The position numbers were made by a program, and so were the translations under genes. Positions 17,330-26,651 of a stretch of 64,000 nucleotides of DNA are shown here, in pieces. The stretch covers positions 1 to 64,000 of the forward strand of contig NZ_BAZK01000014.1 of NCBI RefSeq assembly GCF_001310815.1, given 5' to 3'. This stretch comes from Pseudovibrio denitrificans JCM 12308 (lineage in GTDB: Bacteria; Pseudomonadota; Alphaproteobacteria; Rhizobiales; Stappiaceae). Position 1 is the first letter of the stretch; every line of letters begins with the position of its first letter. The notes beneath the pieces were generated by a model, which made no database searches, had not been told where the DNA came from, and saw nothing but the letters and a program-made list of their open reading frames with translations.

Positions 17330-17914
17330 TTATGCCCCTGCCAGTGCTGTGCCTTTGACCTTCTTTGTTATGCCGCCAAAGAGGGTTTGGATGGCGAGGG
17401 CGCTGGCGTCGTTGGTGGCGATGTTGCCTGCCTTTGCGGTACTTGCCGCGGCATACAAAACAGCGTCCAGAGAAGCGATGATCCAGCTGTTTGGGATGAA
17501 GGAGAGAATGTCGCCTTCTGCCTTTGCGCGATCAATTAAGTCACAGAGTTCCTGATCGTGGCGCTTGATTTCTCTCGCGATTTCAGGATCATCCCACACG
17601 TCGGGATTCTTCCAGAGGAAGTGACAGGAATCTGCATAAGGCACCAGAGCGCCTACAATGGCTTTGAGCTGTTCAAACGCTTTGCGCTTGCCTTTTACGG
17701 CTGAGTAGCAGGCTTCATCCATCTGCTCCAAAGCGCGGAGAGCCACGTCACGCAGCAATTCCTCACGGGTGCCAATGACACGGTGGAGAGTAACGCGTTT
17801 GACGCCTGCGGCTTCTGCAATATCTGCCAAGGAAGCCCGTGGCTGCATGTTGAGCACGCGCACGGCTGCTTCCAGCAGCTTATCTTTAGTGGTGTTGTTC
17901 AATGGTATTGACAT
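17330..17914 (-). CDS. TetR/AcrR family transcriptional regulator
   Basis: A 194-residue repressor with an N-terminal helix-turn-helix of TetR type ('ASLADIAEAAGVKRVTLHRVIGTREELLRD', about residues 30-60) and a helical ligand-binding domain. The start is ATG 17914; a palindrome covers the start codon and the bases upstream (17913-17932), which fits autoregulation. Its likely target is itself plus the downstream DUF418 membrane protein. The inducer is unknown. Confidence 0.85.
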   Translation of the reverse strand: MSIPLNNTTKDKLLEAAVRVLNMQPRASLADIAEAAGVKRVTLHRVIGTREELLRDVALRALEQMDEACYSAVKGKRKAFEQLKAIVGALVPYADSCHFLWKNPDVWDDPEIAREIKRHDQELCDLIDRAKAEGDILSFIPNSWIIASLDAVLYAAASTAKAGNIATNDASALAIQTLFGGITKKVKGTALAGA

Positions 17915-17932
17915 GATACGTATATGTATCAT
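17913..17932. promoter_or_regulatory. candidate TetR operator
   Basis: A perfect palindrome ATGATAC-N6-GTATCAT (the N6 is itself GTATAT) overlaps the start codon of the tetR gene. TetR-family proteins commonly bind such inverted repeats over their own promoters. Confidence 0.6.
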
Positions 17933-18025
17933 TTAATACACAACTGTCAATAAAGGTCCTGTAATTTTTCGCAGGAAATAAGAAGGTTCGAAGCCCATGA
18001 CTGATATCAATACAATGGATATTTA

Positions 18026-18711
18026 ATGAGTATTATCAAAAGATTGTCCCACGCTTGCGTTGTGGCACTGCCTCTTTTTGCCGGGGCGTTGTTCAGCATG
18101 CCTGCCCATGCTGAACATTGGGTTCCCTGGGCGTTTTCGTGGGATCGCAACGAAGCAACACATCAACATGTCAGCCTGAACAGGGGCTGAAGAAGATTAA
18201 AACCACATCTCTCTGGAGCCCTGAAGGGGAGCTTCTGGTGGTGCGGCTGGTGAAATCCAAAAGCTTTTTGAAGATGGTAGAGATGTTCGAAAAGGAGATC
18301 TCAGAGAAAAGCAATCCGGAGCTCATCTCGCGATATGGCATGCTGCTGACTTATGGTGCTTACATGTCTGATGATGAAGACGACATGGTTGAGCTGGCGA
18401 CAGCGGCGGATGAGTATTATGATCTGGCGCTGCAAAAGGATAACACCTGCTGGGGTGGATGGCTTGGCAAAGCAACGCTCTACGGCTTTTCCGAGGAGCG
18501 GGATCTGGAGGCTTCTTCCATCAAGATCCTGAAGTCTATGATTGAGGCGCAGCAGAAGACCAAGTCCAACTGGCATCATGTGTACCCCTATCTTGTGCTG
18601 GGGGCGATTTATGAGCGGAAGCGGGACTTTCTGACAGCCAGAGAAATCTGGACGGAAGGTCTGCGGCACTTCCCGAACAATGAAGCGCTGCATTCCAAGA
18701 TGGCGGATTAA
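18026..18711 (+). CDS. secreted TPR-like protein (frame break after the signal peptide)
   Basis: The start at 18026 gives MSIIKRLSHACVVALPLFAG and a signal peptide cut near 'PAHA'. That frame stops at about 18190. The next frame carries the mature protein (about residues 50-220) to 18711. It has helical repeat pairs with Leu/Ala/Tyr spacing, such as 'ISRYGMLLTYGAYMSD' and 'YLVLGAIYERKRDFLTAREIWTEGLRHFPNNEAL'; the last is TPR-like. A base is probably lost in 18140-18185. A periplasmic protein-interaction role is a guess. Confidence 0.5.
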
Positions 18712-18751
18712 ACCATTTGTGCTGGCGAGGCGTGTTCTTGCCAGCCTTTCT

Positions 18752-19942
18752 CTATTTCTTCTTCAACGCCTTGATGAAGGAATGCGCTGTTATTCCATGC
18801 AGAATGACACTGAGGCCGATGGTGGTGACCGCGGTTGAGGCAATCACAGAACTGCCCGGCAGGTTAGCGTCCAGCACCACGATGGCGAACACAATGCTTG
18901 CCAAACCGCGCGGACCGAACCATCCAATGAACAGCTTCTCTTTTGTGCTTAAGGGCTCGCCTCTCAGCACCAGATAGACCGGCAGAATTCTGACCAGCGT
19001 CAGACTGAGAATGGAGTAGGCGAGGATTTCCCAGGTGAACTCATGCAGGACAGAGCCAATGATAGCGGCACCGAAGATGAGCCATGTCATGAGGGAGAGC
19101 GAGTCCCCTATTCCCTCAGCAGAGTCCAGCAGCTGCTCTTTGTAGGGTTTCTCCAGCCATCCGAAGACGATGCCGCCCACAAAGGCCGCGATGAACCCGC
19201 TTCCCCCTGCTAGCTGGGCAACGGAGAAGCAGCAGATGGCGAGGGCCACTACAGTCACCTGCTCCCACGTTTTGGATTGCTCTTTGCTCTGGAAGGAGTA
19301 GTCGATAATCTGTCCGGCCAGCGTGGCGATCCCTATCCCGACAAGCACACCTAGTCCAATCTGTTCGGCGAGAAGCTGGGCAGCCATTTTGTTCAGGTGG
19401 GTGATCAGGGATGGGTCGGCTGCGATTGGCAGAAGTGAAAACACGATGGGCACACAGATCCCATCATTGAGCCCGCTTTCTGCATTGAGGGTTCCTCTGA
19501 TCTTTGCAGGCACCGACGGGTCTGTCACGACGGCTTTGCCCAGAGCTGCATCGGTGGGCGCCAGCAGAGCTGCAAGGATGGCGACTTCGATTATCGGCAA
19601 TTCGGGCAGCAAAGCCATTCCTGTTCCAATGCCGAAGAGGATTGTGAGGGGCAGGCCGATTAATAAGAGGCGACGTGGGAGATCTATATTGGTTGCAAGA
19701 ACCTTGAGATTGGCTTTGGCAGCATCCGTGAACAGAACGATGGCAAGGGCCAGCTCTGCCAGTGTCTTTATGGACTCATTGGTCAGTTTGACCTGAAACC
19801 ACTCCAACCCATCGTTGCCAAGCAGAAAGCCGATGATGCAGAACAGCAATGCTCCGTTGACCGGCTTTTGCTCCAGTCGCCGGCTCATGACGCTGTACAA
19901 AAAGACCACTGCAAAGATAACAGTCAGATTCTGATAGGACAT
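18752..19942 (-). CDS. cation:proton antiporter, CPA1/NhaP-like
   Basis: Integral membrane antiporter of 396 residues with about twelve helices. The family core is clear: 'LLAPTDAALGKAVV' (TM5 region) and 'LNAESGLNDGICVPIVF' (TM6, with the ion-binding Asn-Asp). A later 'GWFGPRGLASIVFAIVVL' carries the conserved Arg-Gly. It exchanges Na+ or K+ for H+ to manage pH and salt. There is no C-terminal TrkA-type regulatory domain, so it is a short form. It stands alone and converges on the TPR-like gene. Confidence 0.88.
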   Translation of the reverse strand: MSYQNLTVIFAVVFLYSVMSRRLEQKPVNGALLFCIIGFLLGNDGLEWFQVKLTNESIKTLAELALAIVLFTDAAKANLKVLATNIDLPRRLLLIGLPLTILFGIGTGMALLPELPIIEVAILAALLAPTDAALGKAVVTDPSVPAKIRGTLNAESGLNDGICVPIVFSLLPIAADPSLITHLNKMAAQLLAEQIGLGVLVGIGIATLAGQIIDYSFQSKEQSKTWEQVTVVALAICCFSVAQLAGGSGFIAAFVGGIVFGWLEKPYKEQLLDSAEGIGDSLSLMTWLIFGAAIIGSVLHEFTWEILAYSILSLTLVRILPVYLVLRGEPLSTKEKLFIGWFGPRGLASIVFAIVVLDANLPGSSVIASTAVTTIGLSVILHGITAHSFIKALKKK

Positions 19943-20082
19943 TGGGCCGTTTCAGTCTTGCGGCTCCCACCTATCATGCTCAGTGGATCGCCCTCAGGTT
20001 ATGATGCGCCCTCACTCTAAGAAGATAGTCTTTGCATTGGTTTAAGCAGCTTTGGTCGATTTGCCTGAGCTTCTCAATAGTC

Positions 20083-20856
20083 TCAGCAGCGTCCACTGAA
20101 AACCTGTGTCGCATAATCAATCACAACTGGCTCTCCCTCCGCCCAATGATCTTGCAGGATACTGTTGAGCTCTTTCAGGAAGCCCCCATTGCTTGCCTTG
20201 ATCGCAGCCTGCACCTTTGAGGAGCTCTTGGCCATTTCGACGAACTCATTCTGGGAGAGCGTGCGGGACCAAGGGAAGCTTTGGACCTGCGTGTCTGCAA
20301 AGCCTGCCTGTGCCATCTCCTGAGCATAATCAAACTTGCGGTAATCTCTGGAGTACGTGCTGTTGTGGGTCTCGATCAGCGTCTCGTAGGCATTCATGAA
20401 CGCACTGCCTTCCAGCTGTCGGTTGTTTTCGATGATGACGAGATGTCCGCCTTTGATGAGAAGGCGCTGTACTTCCTGATAAAACCTTGGTCGGTCGAAC
20501 CATTGAGCGGCTTGGGCGACAGTGATCAGGTGGAAGGCATTGTCCTGAAACGGCAGTTGTTCCGCATGGGATTGATGCCAGGAGATTGCGCAGTCTACAT
20601 CCTGCTCCTTTGCCTGAGAGAGCATGTCTTCATTCACATCACAGCCCGTAAGCTTGCTTTGAGGCGCGAGTTCCAGAAGCTGGCGGGTTAAGATGCCTGT
20701 ACCACAGCCAACATCCAGCAGGCTCCCCTGCTCTGCTCCTTTGGAGGCTACCAGCAGATCAACGATCCGATCCAGTGCCTTTTGCGGGTAGCGTGGACGG
20801 GCTTGATCATAAATCTTCTGCAAGCCCGAAAATGCGTGTTCGCTGGTAATCGTCAT
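20083..20856 (-). CDS. class I SAM-dependent methyltransferase
   Basis: A 257-residue enzyme of the UbiE/Methyltransf_11 type. Motif I is 'LLDVGCGTGILTRQLL' (about 46-61), followed by 'GCDVNEDMLSQAKE', 'HAEQLPFQDNAFHLITVAQAAQWF' and 'LLIKGGHLVIIENN'. The 'AQWFD' form is seen in small-molecule methyltransferases related to yeast trans-aconitate methyltransferase. The substrate cannot be inferred. An AATGGATACATAGG stretch lies just upstream, but no operator is certain. Confidence 0.85.
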   Translation of the reverse strand: MTITSEHAFSGLQKIYDQARPRYPQKALDRIVDLLVASKGAEQGSLLDVGCGTGILTRQLLELAPQSKLTGCDVNEDMLSQAKEQDVDCAISWHQSHAEQLPFQDNAFHLITVAQAAQWFDRPRFYQEVQRLLIKGGHLVIIENNRQLEGSAFMNAYETLIETHNSTYSRDYRKFDYAQEMAQAGFADTQVQSFPWSRTLSQNEFVEMAKSSSKVQAAIKASNGGFLKELNSILQDHWAEGEPVVIDYATQVFSGRC

Positions 20857-21020
20857 GGGGATACCTTAAAATGGATACATAGGTATACAATGTGAGATAC
20901 TGCTATGAGATTGAGAAGTCAATGAAGGTGATAGGGTTGGCCTCTGGCCTCACAACAACTATGTGAGCTTTGACGTAAACTCACTTGTTCATCGCGCTGC
21001 TGGCGGGATAGGTTTCTTTC

Positions 21021-22021
21021 ATGAAAACAACAAATGATATCATTGATGGTGTACCGGTTATCGAGAAGCTCAGTGTTGATGAGCTTGGGACTGGTAAGCA
21101 TCGTTTCTTCTTTAAAGCGACAACCGACTCCCTGGGCAATTACCACCGTGTGCCGGTGATCGTGATTAAAGGATCTGAGCCGGGGAAGAAGCTTTTCATT
21201 CAGTCGACCCTGCATGGGGATGAGGTTCAGGGTGTTGATGTGATCCACCAGCTGTTGCCGCATCTTGATCCGGCGACGCTAAAGGGAACAGTCGTTATGG
21301 TGCCGGGCGCGAACCTCCGGGTATGCAGTTGGCCTCCCGCTATTATCCTTCCCAGAACGAGACGCAGACGTTTACGAACCTCAACCGGATGATGCCGGGC
21401 GATGCAACAAGCTCCAATGCAGGCAGCCGTTTTGCGCATGCGCTGTGGCATAATCTTTACATGGACAATGCGGATATCTTTCTAGATCTGCACACGGATT
21501 CCACCGGAACGGCCTTTCCGTTCTTCATGTTTGCTGACTTCCGCAGCGCAGATGTTTGCCGTCTGGCAGCGCTTCAGCCAGCGGATCAGATTTTGGAAGA
21601 TGACGGCATTGACGGTTCGGTTGAAACTGAGCTGGTTCGTGCTGGCATTCCATCGCTCACTGTCGAACTGGGCTGCGCCAATGTGTTTGATCCGGACATG
21701 ACCCGCCGCGGTGTACAGGGCATCCTGAACACCATGGTGGACTACAAGATGATTGCAGGCAAAGTCGATCTGCTCGGCATTGAGACTTATGTGGGCAATG
21801 AAGAGGTGTCTGTCATCGCAGATCAGGGTGGCTTTGCACGTGTGTTGGTTAAACTCAATCAAGATGTGACCAAGGGCCAACCAGTCGCGACCATGACCAA
21901 TGCCTTCGGTGATGTTGTGGCAGAGTACTCCGCACCTTGTGATGGCCGCGTGCTTTCCGTGTGCACTACGCCTTTGCGCGAGCCAGGCGCGACTATCATG
22001 CAGGTTCTACGCCGCATTTAA
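21021..22021 (+). CDS. succinylglutamate desuccinylase/aspartoacylase family hydrolase (frame break)
   Basis: Zinc-dependent amidohydrolase of the M14-like AstE/AspA family, about 333 residues once repaired. 'QSTLHGDEVQGVDVI' holds the first zinc ligands (His, Glu), 'DIFLDLHTDSTG' the third (His), and 'SLTVELG' the catalytic Glu. The C-terminal part is a beta domain. The first frame ends in nonsense after 'VPGAN', and the next continues 'PGMQLASRYYPSQNETQTF'; one base (probably C) is missing near 21315. ATG 21021 follows a GGGATAGG stretch. Members in this clade deacylate N-acyl amino acids; it is also called a deacylase in ectoine-type loci, but no ectoine genes are near. Confidence 0.82.
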
Positions 22022-22069
22022 GATTAGCCGAGAGCAGGCTGTTTGGTTTGGCCTGCTCTCGGCCCTCAT

Positions 22070-22945
22070 TCACACATACTTCTTGGCACCGACAACACAT
22101 CCTACAACAACCACGGTGGCTGCGATCATCATGGACGAGATGCTTTCCTGAAGCAGGAGAGCGGCGAGCATGAGGCCGAAGAAGGGTTGCAGGAGCATGA
22201 GCTGACCGACACCGGCAGCTCCACCAATAGCCAGCCCGCGATACCAGAAGATGAAGCCAACCATCATGGAAAATATGGAGACGTAGGCCAGTCCGACCCA
22301 TGCTTTGGAGGTTATCGGCGGAAACTCTGCAGGCAGGCTCGTGATGGATGCGATTAGCATCACCGGCAGGGCCAGCACGAGCGCCCAGGAGATGACCTGC
22401 CATCCGCCCAGTTTTCTGGAGAGCGTTGCGCCTTCAGCATAGCCTAGTCCGCATACGATGATTGCGCCGAACATGTAGAGCGAGCCAAGCAGGGAACCCT
22501 CACCGTTTTGCAAAAGAGCGAAGGTGGCAACGGCAAGGCTGCCCACACCGGAAAACACCCAGAACAGCGGCTTTGGTCGTTCCCCTCCCCGCACCACCGC
22601 GAAGATTGCAGTTGAGAGTGGCAGAAGACCCATCAGGACGAGCGACTGTGCTGCTGTCATTTGCTGTAGGGCCAGTGACGACAGCAGCGGGAAACCTATC
22701 ACGACACCGAGTGCCACAACAGCCAGAGATGTGAGATCCTGCCGTTTTGGGAGTGGTTGGCGCATTAGCCCCAGAAACCCGGCTGCAAGAAGCGCGGCGA
22801 TGACTGCACGTGTGCTGGTCAGGAAAAATGGCTCAAAACCGCCAACTGCAACGCGTGTTGCAGGCAGCGAACCGCTGAAAATGATAACACCGAGCAGGCC
22901 GTTTCCCCACCCGGCAGAGCTACGCTGTGCCAGTGATGCTTGCAT
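22070..22945 (-). CDS. EamA family (DMT superfamily) transporter
   Basis: A 291-residue drug/metabolite exporter with ten hydrophobic helices in two EamA repeats. The first half has 'SGSLPATRVAVGGFEPFFLTSTR' and the second 'ISWALVLALPVMLIASI' and 'AYVSIFSMMVGFIFWYRGLAIGG'. Such proteins export amino acids or related metabolites. It is transcribed divergently from a MocR-type regulator 119 bases away, an arrangement in which the regulator usually controls the exporter. Confidence 0.85.
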   Translation of the reverse strand: MQASLAQRSSAGWGNGLLGVIIFSGSLPATRVAVGGFEPFFLTSTRAVIAALLAAGFLGLMRQPLPKRQDLTSLAVVALGVVIGFPLLSSLALQQMTAAQSLVLMGLLPLSTAIFAVVRGGERPKPLFWVFSGVGSLAVATFALLQNGEGSLLGSLYMFGAIIVCGLGYAEGATLSRKLGGWQVISWALVLALPVMLIASITSLPAEFPPITSKAWVGLAYVSIFSMMVGFIFWYRGLAIGGAAGVGQLMLLQPFFGLMLAALLLQESISSMMIAATVVVVGCVVGAKKYV

Positions 22946-23013
22946 GAGATCCCTCCGTTTTTTGCTTTTTTACTGAGGAGGGGCTAGGCACAACAGCCAC
23001 AAAACAATACAAT

Positions 23014-23027
23014 TACAGCAAACTGTA
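23014..23027. promoter_or_regulatory. candidate MocR operator between divergent genes
   Basis: A short inverted repeat TACAG-N4-CTGTA lies between the EamA and MocR genes. Related bases (TACTGCTACA, ATACAGCAG) follow within 35 bases as imperfect repeats, as is common for MocR sites with several half-sites. Confidence 0.4.
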
Positions 23028-23063
23028 CTGCTACAATCATCGATACAGCAGGTGAGATGTAAA

Positions 23064-24449
23064 ATGAGTTATGGGCAGCAAACACAACGTGTCATGCAGG
23101 CGGTGCGCAGCAAGATCAGCAGTCGTGCTCTGGAGCCGGGCGAAAAACTGCCCAGTATTCGTGGCTTCGCCTCGACCATGAATGTCTCGCCTTCGACGGT
23201 GGTGGAAGCGTATGACCGGCTTGCTGCGGAAGGCATCATCTTCGCGCGCAAAGGTTCCGGGTTTTATGTTTCGCCCAAAACGCAGCCCTTCTCGGTTGCC
23301 GAGATTGGGCCGCTTCTGGACCGTGAGATCGATCCATTCTGGGTTTCCCGGCAGTCACTGGATACCGGCATGGATATGCTCAAGCCCGGATGTGGCTGGA
23401 TGCCGGCAGACTGGATGCCGAATGCCTCGCTGCGCAAAGCTATCCGTAATCTGAGCAAGGCGGATGATCATCTGCTTTCAGATTATGCCAGCACACGCGG
23501 AGCAGCTAATCTGCGCCGCCTGCAAGCCCGCCAGTTTGCTGCTGAAGGTATTGAGGTTGATCCCAACCAGATCTTGCTGACAGGCTCTGCGACTCAATCC
23601 ATCGATCTGGTGTGTCGCCTGCTGCTACGCCCCGGTGACAAGGTGCTGGTGAGTGATCCGTGTTACTTCAATTTTCAGGCGATCCTGAAGGCACATCAGG
23701 CTGATATTGTGAGCATTCCCTGCACCAGAACTGGCGTGGACTTTGACGAGTTTGAGCAAGCGATTATCGAGCATAAGCCGCGGTTTTATATCTCCAATTC
23801 CTCCCTGCACAACCCAACGGGCGTTACCCTTTCTCCGCAGTCTGCGCATAAGATTCTGACAATTGCCTCGCGGCATGATCTCATCCTTGTTGAAGATGAT
23901 GTGTTTGCTGAGTTCCTGCCAGAGACCACACCTCGCCTGACGGCTCTTGGAGGGTTTGATCGTGTCATCCGTCTGGGCAGCTTCTCCAAGACGCTCTCTG
24001 CCTCCGTGCGTTGTGGTTACATCGCAGCAAGACCTGACTGGATTGAGGCGCTGATTGATCTGCAGGTCGCAACCAGCTTCGGCGGCCCAAGTCCTATTGC
24101 GACTGAACTGATCCATTCCTGCCTGAGTGATGGTTCTTATCGCAAGCACATGGAAGCCCTTCGCCGCCGCCTTGCCAAAACACGGCGCGAAGTTTCCGCC
24201 AACCTAGCCGAACTGGGTATCCAGACCTGGCTGATGCCGGAGGGCGGATTTTATCTTTGGTGCTCCCTGCCCGAAGGCATTGATTCAGCTGACCTAGCCC
24301 GAGCAGCCCTGCAGGAAAACATGGTGCTCGCCCCCGGCGACGTCTTCAGCCCAACCCAATCCATGGGCCAGTTCATGCGCTTCAACGTCAGCCAAATGGG
24401 CAACCCCATCACCTACGAAATCCTCGCAGACGTGATGTGTAATCTTTGA
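23064..24449 (+). CDS. MocR-type regulator: GntR helix-turn-helix fused to PLP aminotransferase fold
   Basis: A 461-residue regulator. The N-terminal GntR winged helix (about residues 5-75) has 'ALEPGEKLPSIRGFASTMNVSPSTVVEAYDRLAAEG'. It is followed by a fold I aminotransferase domain with 'SNSSLHNPTG' and 'LVEDDVFAEF'. The PLP lysine lies in 'RLGSFSKTLSASVRCGYI'. These proteins bind PLP and an amino compound and control nearby genes. AGGTGAG at about 23050 supports ATG 23064. The divergent EamA exporter is the obvious target; PdxR-type control of vitamin B6 genes is less likely because none are near. Confidence 0.9.
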   Translation: MSYGQQTQRVMQAVRSKISSRALEPGEKLPSIRGFASTMNVSPSTVVEAYDRLAAEGIIFARKGSGFYVSPKTQPFSVAEIGPLLDREIDPFWVSRQSLDTGMDMLKPGCGWMPADWMPNASLRKAIRNLSKADDHLLSDYASTRGAANLRRLQARQFAAEGIEVDPNQILLTGSATQSIDLVCRLLLRPGDKVLVSDPCYFNFQAILKAHQADIVSIPCTRTGVDFDEFEQAIIEHKPRFYISNSSLHNPTGVTLSPQSAHKILTIASRHDLILVEDDVFAEFLPETTPRLTALGGFDRVIRLGSFSKTLSASVRCGYIAARPDWIEALIDLQVATSFGGPSPIATELIHSCLSDGSYRKHMEALRRRLAKTRREVSANLAELGIQTWLMPEGGFYLWCSLPEGIDSADLARAALQENMVLAPGDVFSPTQSMGQFMRFNVSQMGNPITYEILADVMCNL

Positions 24450-24457
24450 TGGTGCTC

Positions 24458-26121
24458 TCAGCCCTGCGCAAGAGGCTCCAAGGTCCCTTTGTAGGATACG
24501 ATATGACCGACAAATGGAGCTGAGATCTCGACATCGAACGAAAAACGGCCATCTTTTTCTTCTTCAAAGGTATTTCCACGTGGCAGCAGAAAGCCCGGCA
24601 TAGGGATTGAGTAGAGTGACCAGCGACGCGGAATAAAGCGCAGTTTTCCCTCTTCCAAGACAAGTGCCAAAGCGACTTTCACGGGTCCAAACTGCTCAAC
24701 CATCAGGTGACTGTTTTTGCCTGATCCCGCTTTTAGAGATGACTTGAATGTCTTGCCATCAAAAGTTCTAATCCAATCCTGCCCACCTTCTGCTGGCAAC
24801 TGAGTAACGCTCACTGTTGCTGCTTTTGTGGCTTGAGGAAAACCGAACATCCTCCCAATCAAACTTGCAAAAAATCCCCTGCTCCGACGAACTTCAGCTT
24901 GCCCTTGCCAAGTTTGCTCACACTCCACGCTATGAAACGCCTTGAGAGAAGAAGGAAGAAGATCAAACGCAGAGCCAAGGACCTGCCTAAACGGTGTTTT
25001 CTCATCTTGCGACTGACGAAAGCCCATGGTTATCGGCCTTTCTTCAAAAAGCCGAGCATAGTCACTCAGCTCCAGCTCTTTGGTAGCTGATCTCGCACCA
25101 ATCTTGGGTTTATCGCCAGCAAGCACTTTGCGAATAACAGCTTCGATCGCCATGGATGGGATATATGGGCCATCATCTCCCTCTGCGAGCATGTGCCACG
25201 ACTTTTCTGTAGGTTTCCCATCCGCTGAGCCGTGTACATGGATAAACATGCCGCCACGATGTTCACCGTGTTTGAGCAAGTTCAGAACCCAGTAGAAAAG
25301 CGGTGACAGTGGCTCAAATGAAGGAAGTTTCAGAGCTGCCCGCGCATGCGCTATCCAGTTCAACATTCTATGCAAAATCTCTGGGATTGGGCCGGCCCCA
25401 TCCAAATCGACTGCATTGTTGGATGTTCCGGTGGCAGTACTTGAAGATCAGGTACATCCACGAGCGAAAAATGAGTATTTCTTAAAGGGAGCTTTCCTGG
25501 GACGGAGATGGTGTAGCGTAGTGTCTCTGCCAAGCCGATTGCTTGGTGCCGTTTGCCATCACGAAACAGGGTGATGGGAGACCCAGCATACCCGACTACA
25601 GCGCGCATGACATTGAGGCCAACACCAGCGTATGGAGAAGGTGCAATGCCACCTGTAACTCTATGGATCTCCATGGACTTTGAAAGCTCCCGGAGAACGC
25701 TGGCGGTCAACACGGGAAAGCTGCTCACTCCTGAAATCACAAAGATCCCGGCAGCTTTCGCCTGTTCATCGAACTTAGAAACACCAAAAACAAAGTCTGC
25801 GGCATCTGCAAAGTCTAGATAGTTCACTTTCGCCGACAAACAGGCTTCAATCGTCGCATATTTCTCACTTCCATAAGCCTGAAAAGGACCAGAAGCGTCG
25901 ATAACAACATCGGGCTGGACTATCGGAAGCTGAGCTCCAATTTCAGCGCGGTCCAAACCTAGCGGTGTAAGGGTCGCATTACCGCTGTGTGTTTTGCAAA
26001 ACTCTTCCGCTTTCTTTTGATTTCGACCGCAAATGACAACTTCAAGATCTTCAATATCCAAGAGCAGCTCAGTTAGGCGGCCACCAAACACGCCGTAGCC
26101 ACCCAGCAATAAAATTTTCAA
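24458..26121 (-). CDS. saccharopine dehydrogenase-like reductase fused to DUF4166 (frame break)
   Basis: Fusion protein of about 555 residues. The N-terminal Rossmann domain starts 'LKILLLGGYGVFGGRLTELLL' with the Gly-rich NAD(P) loop and continues 'VVICGRNQKKAEEF', 'DVVIDASGPFQAYG' and 'ISGVSSFPVLTASVL'. The C-terminal part (about residues 370-555) matches DUF4166 in build and ends 'PFVGHIVSYKGTLEP'. The frame breaks near 25394; restoring one G in a G run gives 'SIWMGAGPIPEILHRML'. TTG 26121 is taken as start because the fold begins there and AAGG lies upstream. The reaction is unknown; the DCC gene just upstream may be in the same operon. Confidence 0.75.
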
Positions 26122-26137
26122 AGTAATAGCCTTTTTC

Positions 26138-26575
26138 TTAGTTCCGGATCTTGCGTGGAACACAAATCAGTCTGCCGAAAAATTTGTAACGATTGCGGGC
26201 AACCACGCCATACATCCTGTCTCGCAATGGCTTTGGCAAGATCATCAAGATACGGAGCGCTTTCCATATTCCTCCGAGGCGTTCTCCAACATGCAGCAAT
26301 GCATCAAGTGATGTGTATGCCGTTCCATTTTCCAGATATAGCCACGACGACGGATTGGCCGGATCAAGACCATAATGAGATGCTAGTGCCTCTCCCAACT
26401 TGGACTGTAGCGGAATAATCCGGAACTCCTGATTTCGGTCGTTCCTTACTATCCAGGCAGCACCTTTAGCGCAAAGGCCACAGCTGGCATCCATAACAGA
26501 TACGGGCCCTTGATCAGGGAAAGGCGGGATACTTGCATCATCCCGGTAAGAAAACTGGCGCTGCTTTATTTCCAT
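26138..26575 (-). CDS. DCC family thiol-disulfide oxidoreductase-like protein (DUF393)
   Basis: A 145-residue protein with the family motif 'MDASCGLCAKGAAWIVRND' (Asp and two Cys in CxxC spacing), followed by 'IIPLQSKLGEALASHYGLDP' and 'WLYLENGTAYTSLDALLHVGERLGG'. This is the DCC (DUF393) family, predicted to be a small thioredoxin-like redox protein. It lies 16 bases upstream of the reductase-DUF4166 gene, a pairing that suggests a shared redox pathway. Confidence 0.85.
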   Translation of the reverse strand: MEIKQRQFSYRDDASIPPFPDQGPVSVMDASCGLCAKGAAWIVRNDRNQEFRIIPLQSKLGEALASHYGLDPANPSSWLYLENGTAYTSLDALLHVGERLGGIWKALRILMILPKPLRDRMYGVVARNRYKFFGRLICVPRKIRN

Positions 26576-26603
26576 AGTGAAAACCTAGCATCATACCGAC
26601 ATC

Positions 26604-26645
26604 AATGATAATGAAAAACCCCGGAGCTAAGCTCCGGGGTTGGTG
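26604..26645 (-). terminator. intrinsic terminator of the DUF1062 gene
   Basis: Stem AACCCCGGAGC / GCTCCGGGGTT (26617-26627 with 26631-26641) has a short loop. On the minus strand it is followed by a T run. It lies just downstream of the DUF1062 stop codon. Confidence 0.8.
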
Positions 26646-26651
26646 GTTTGG

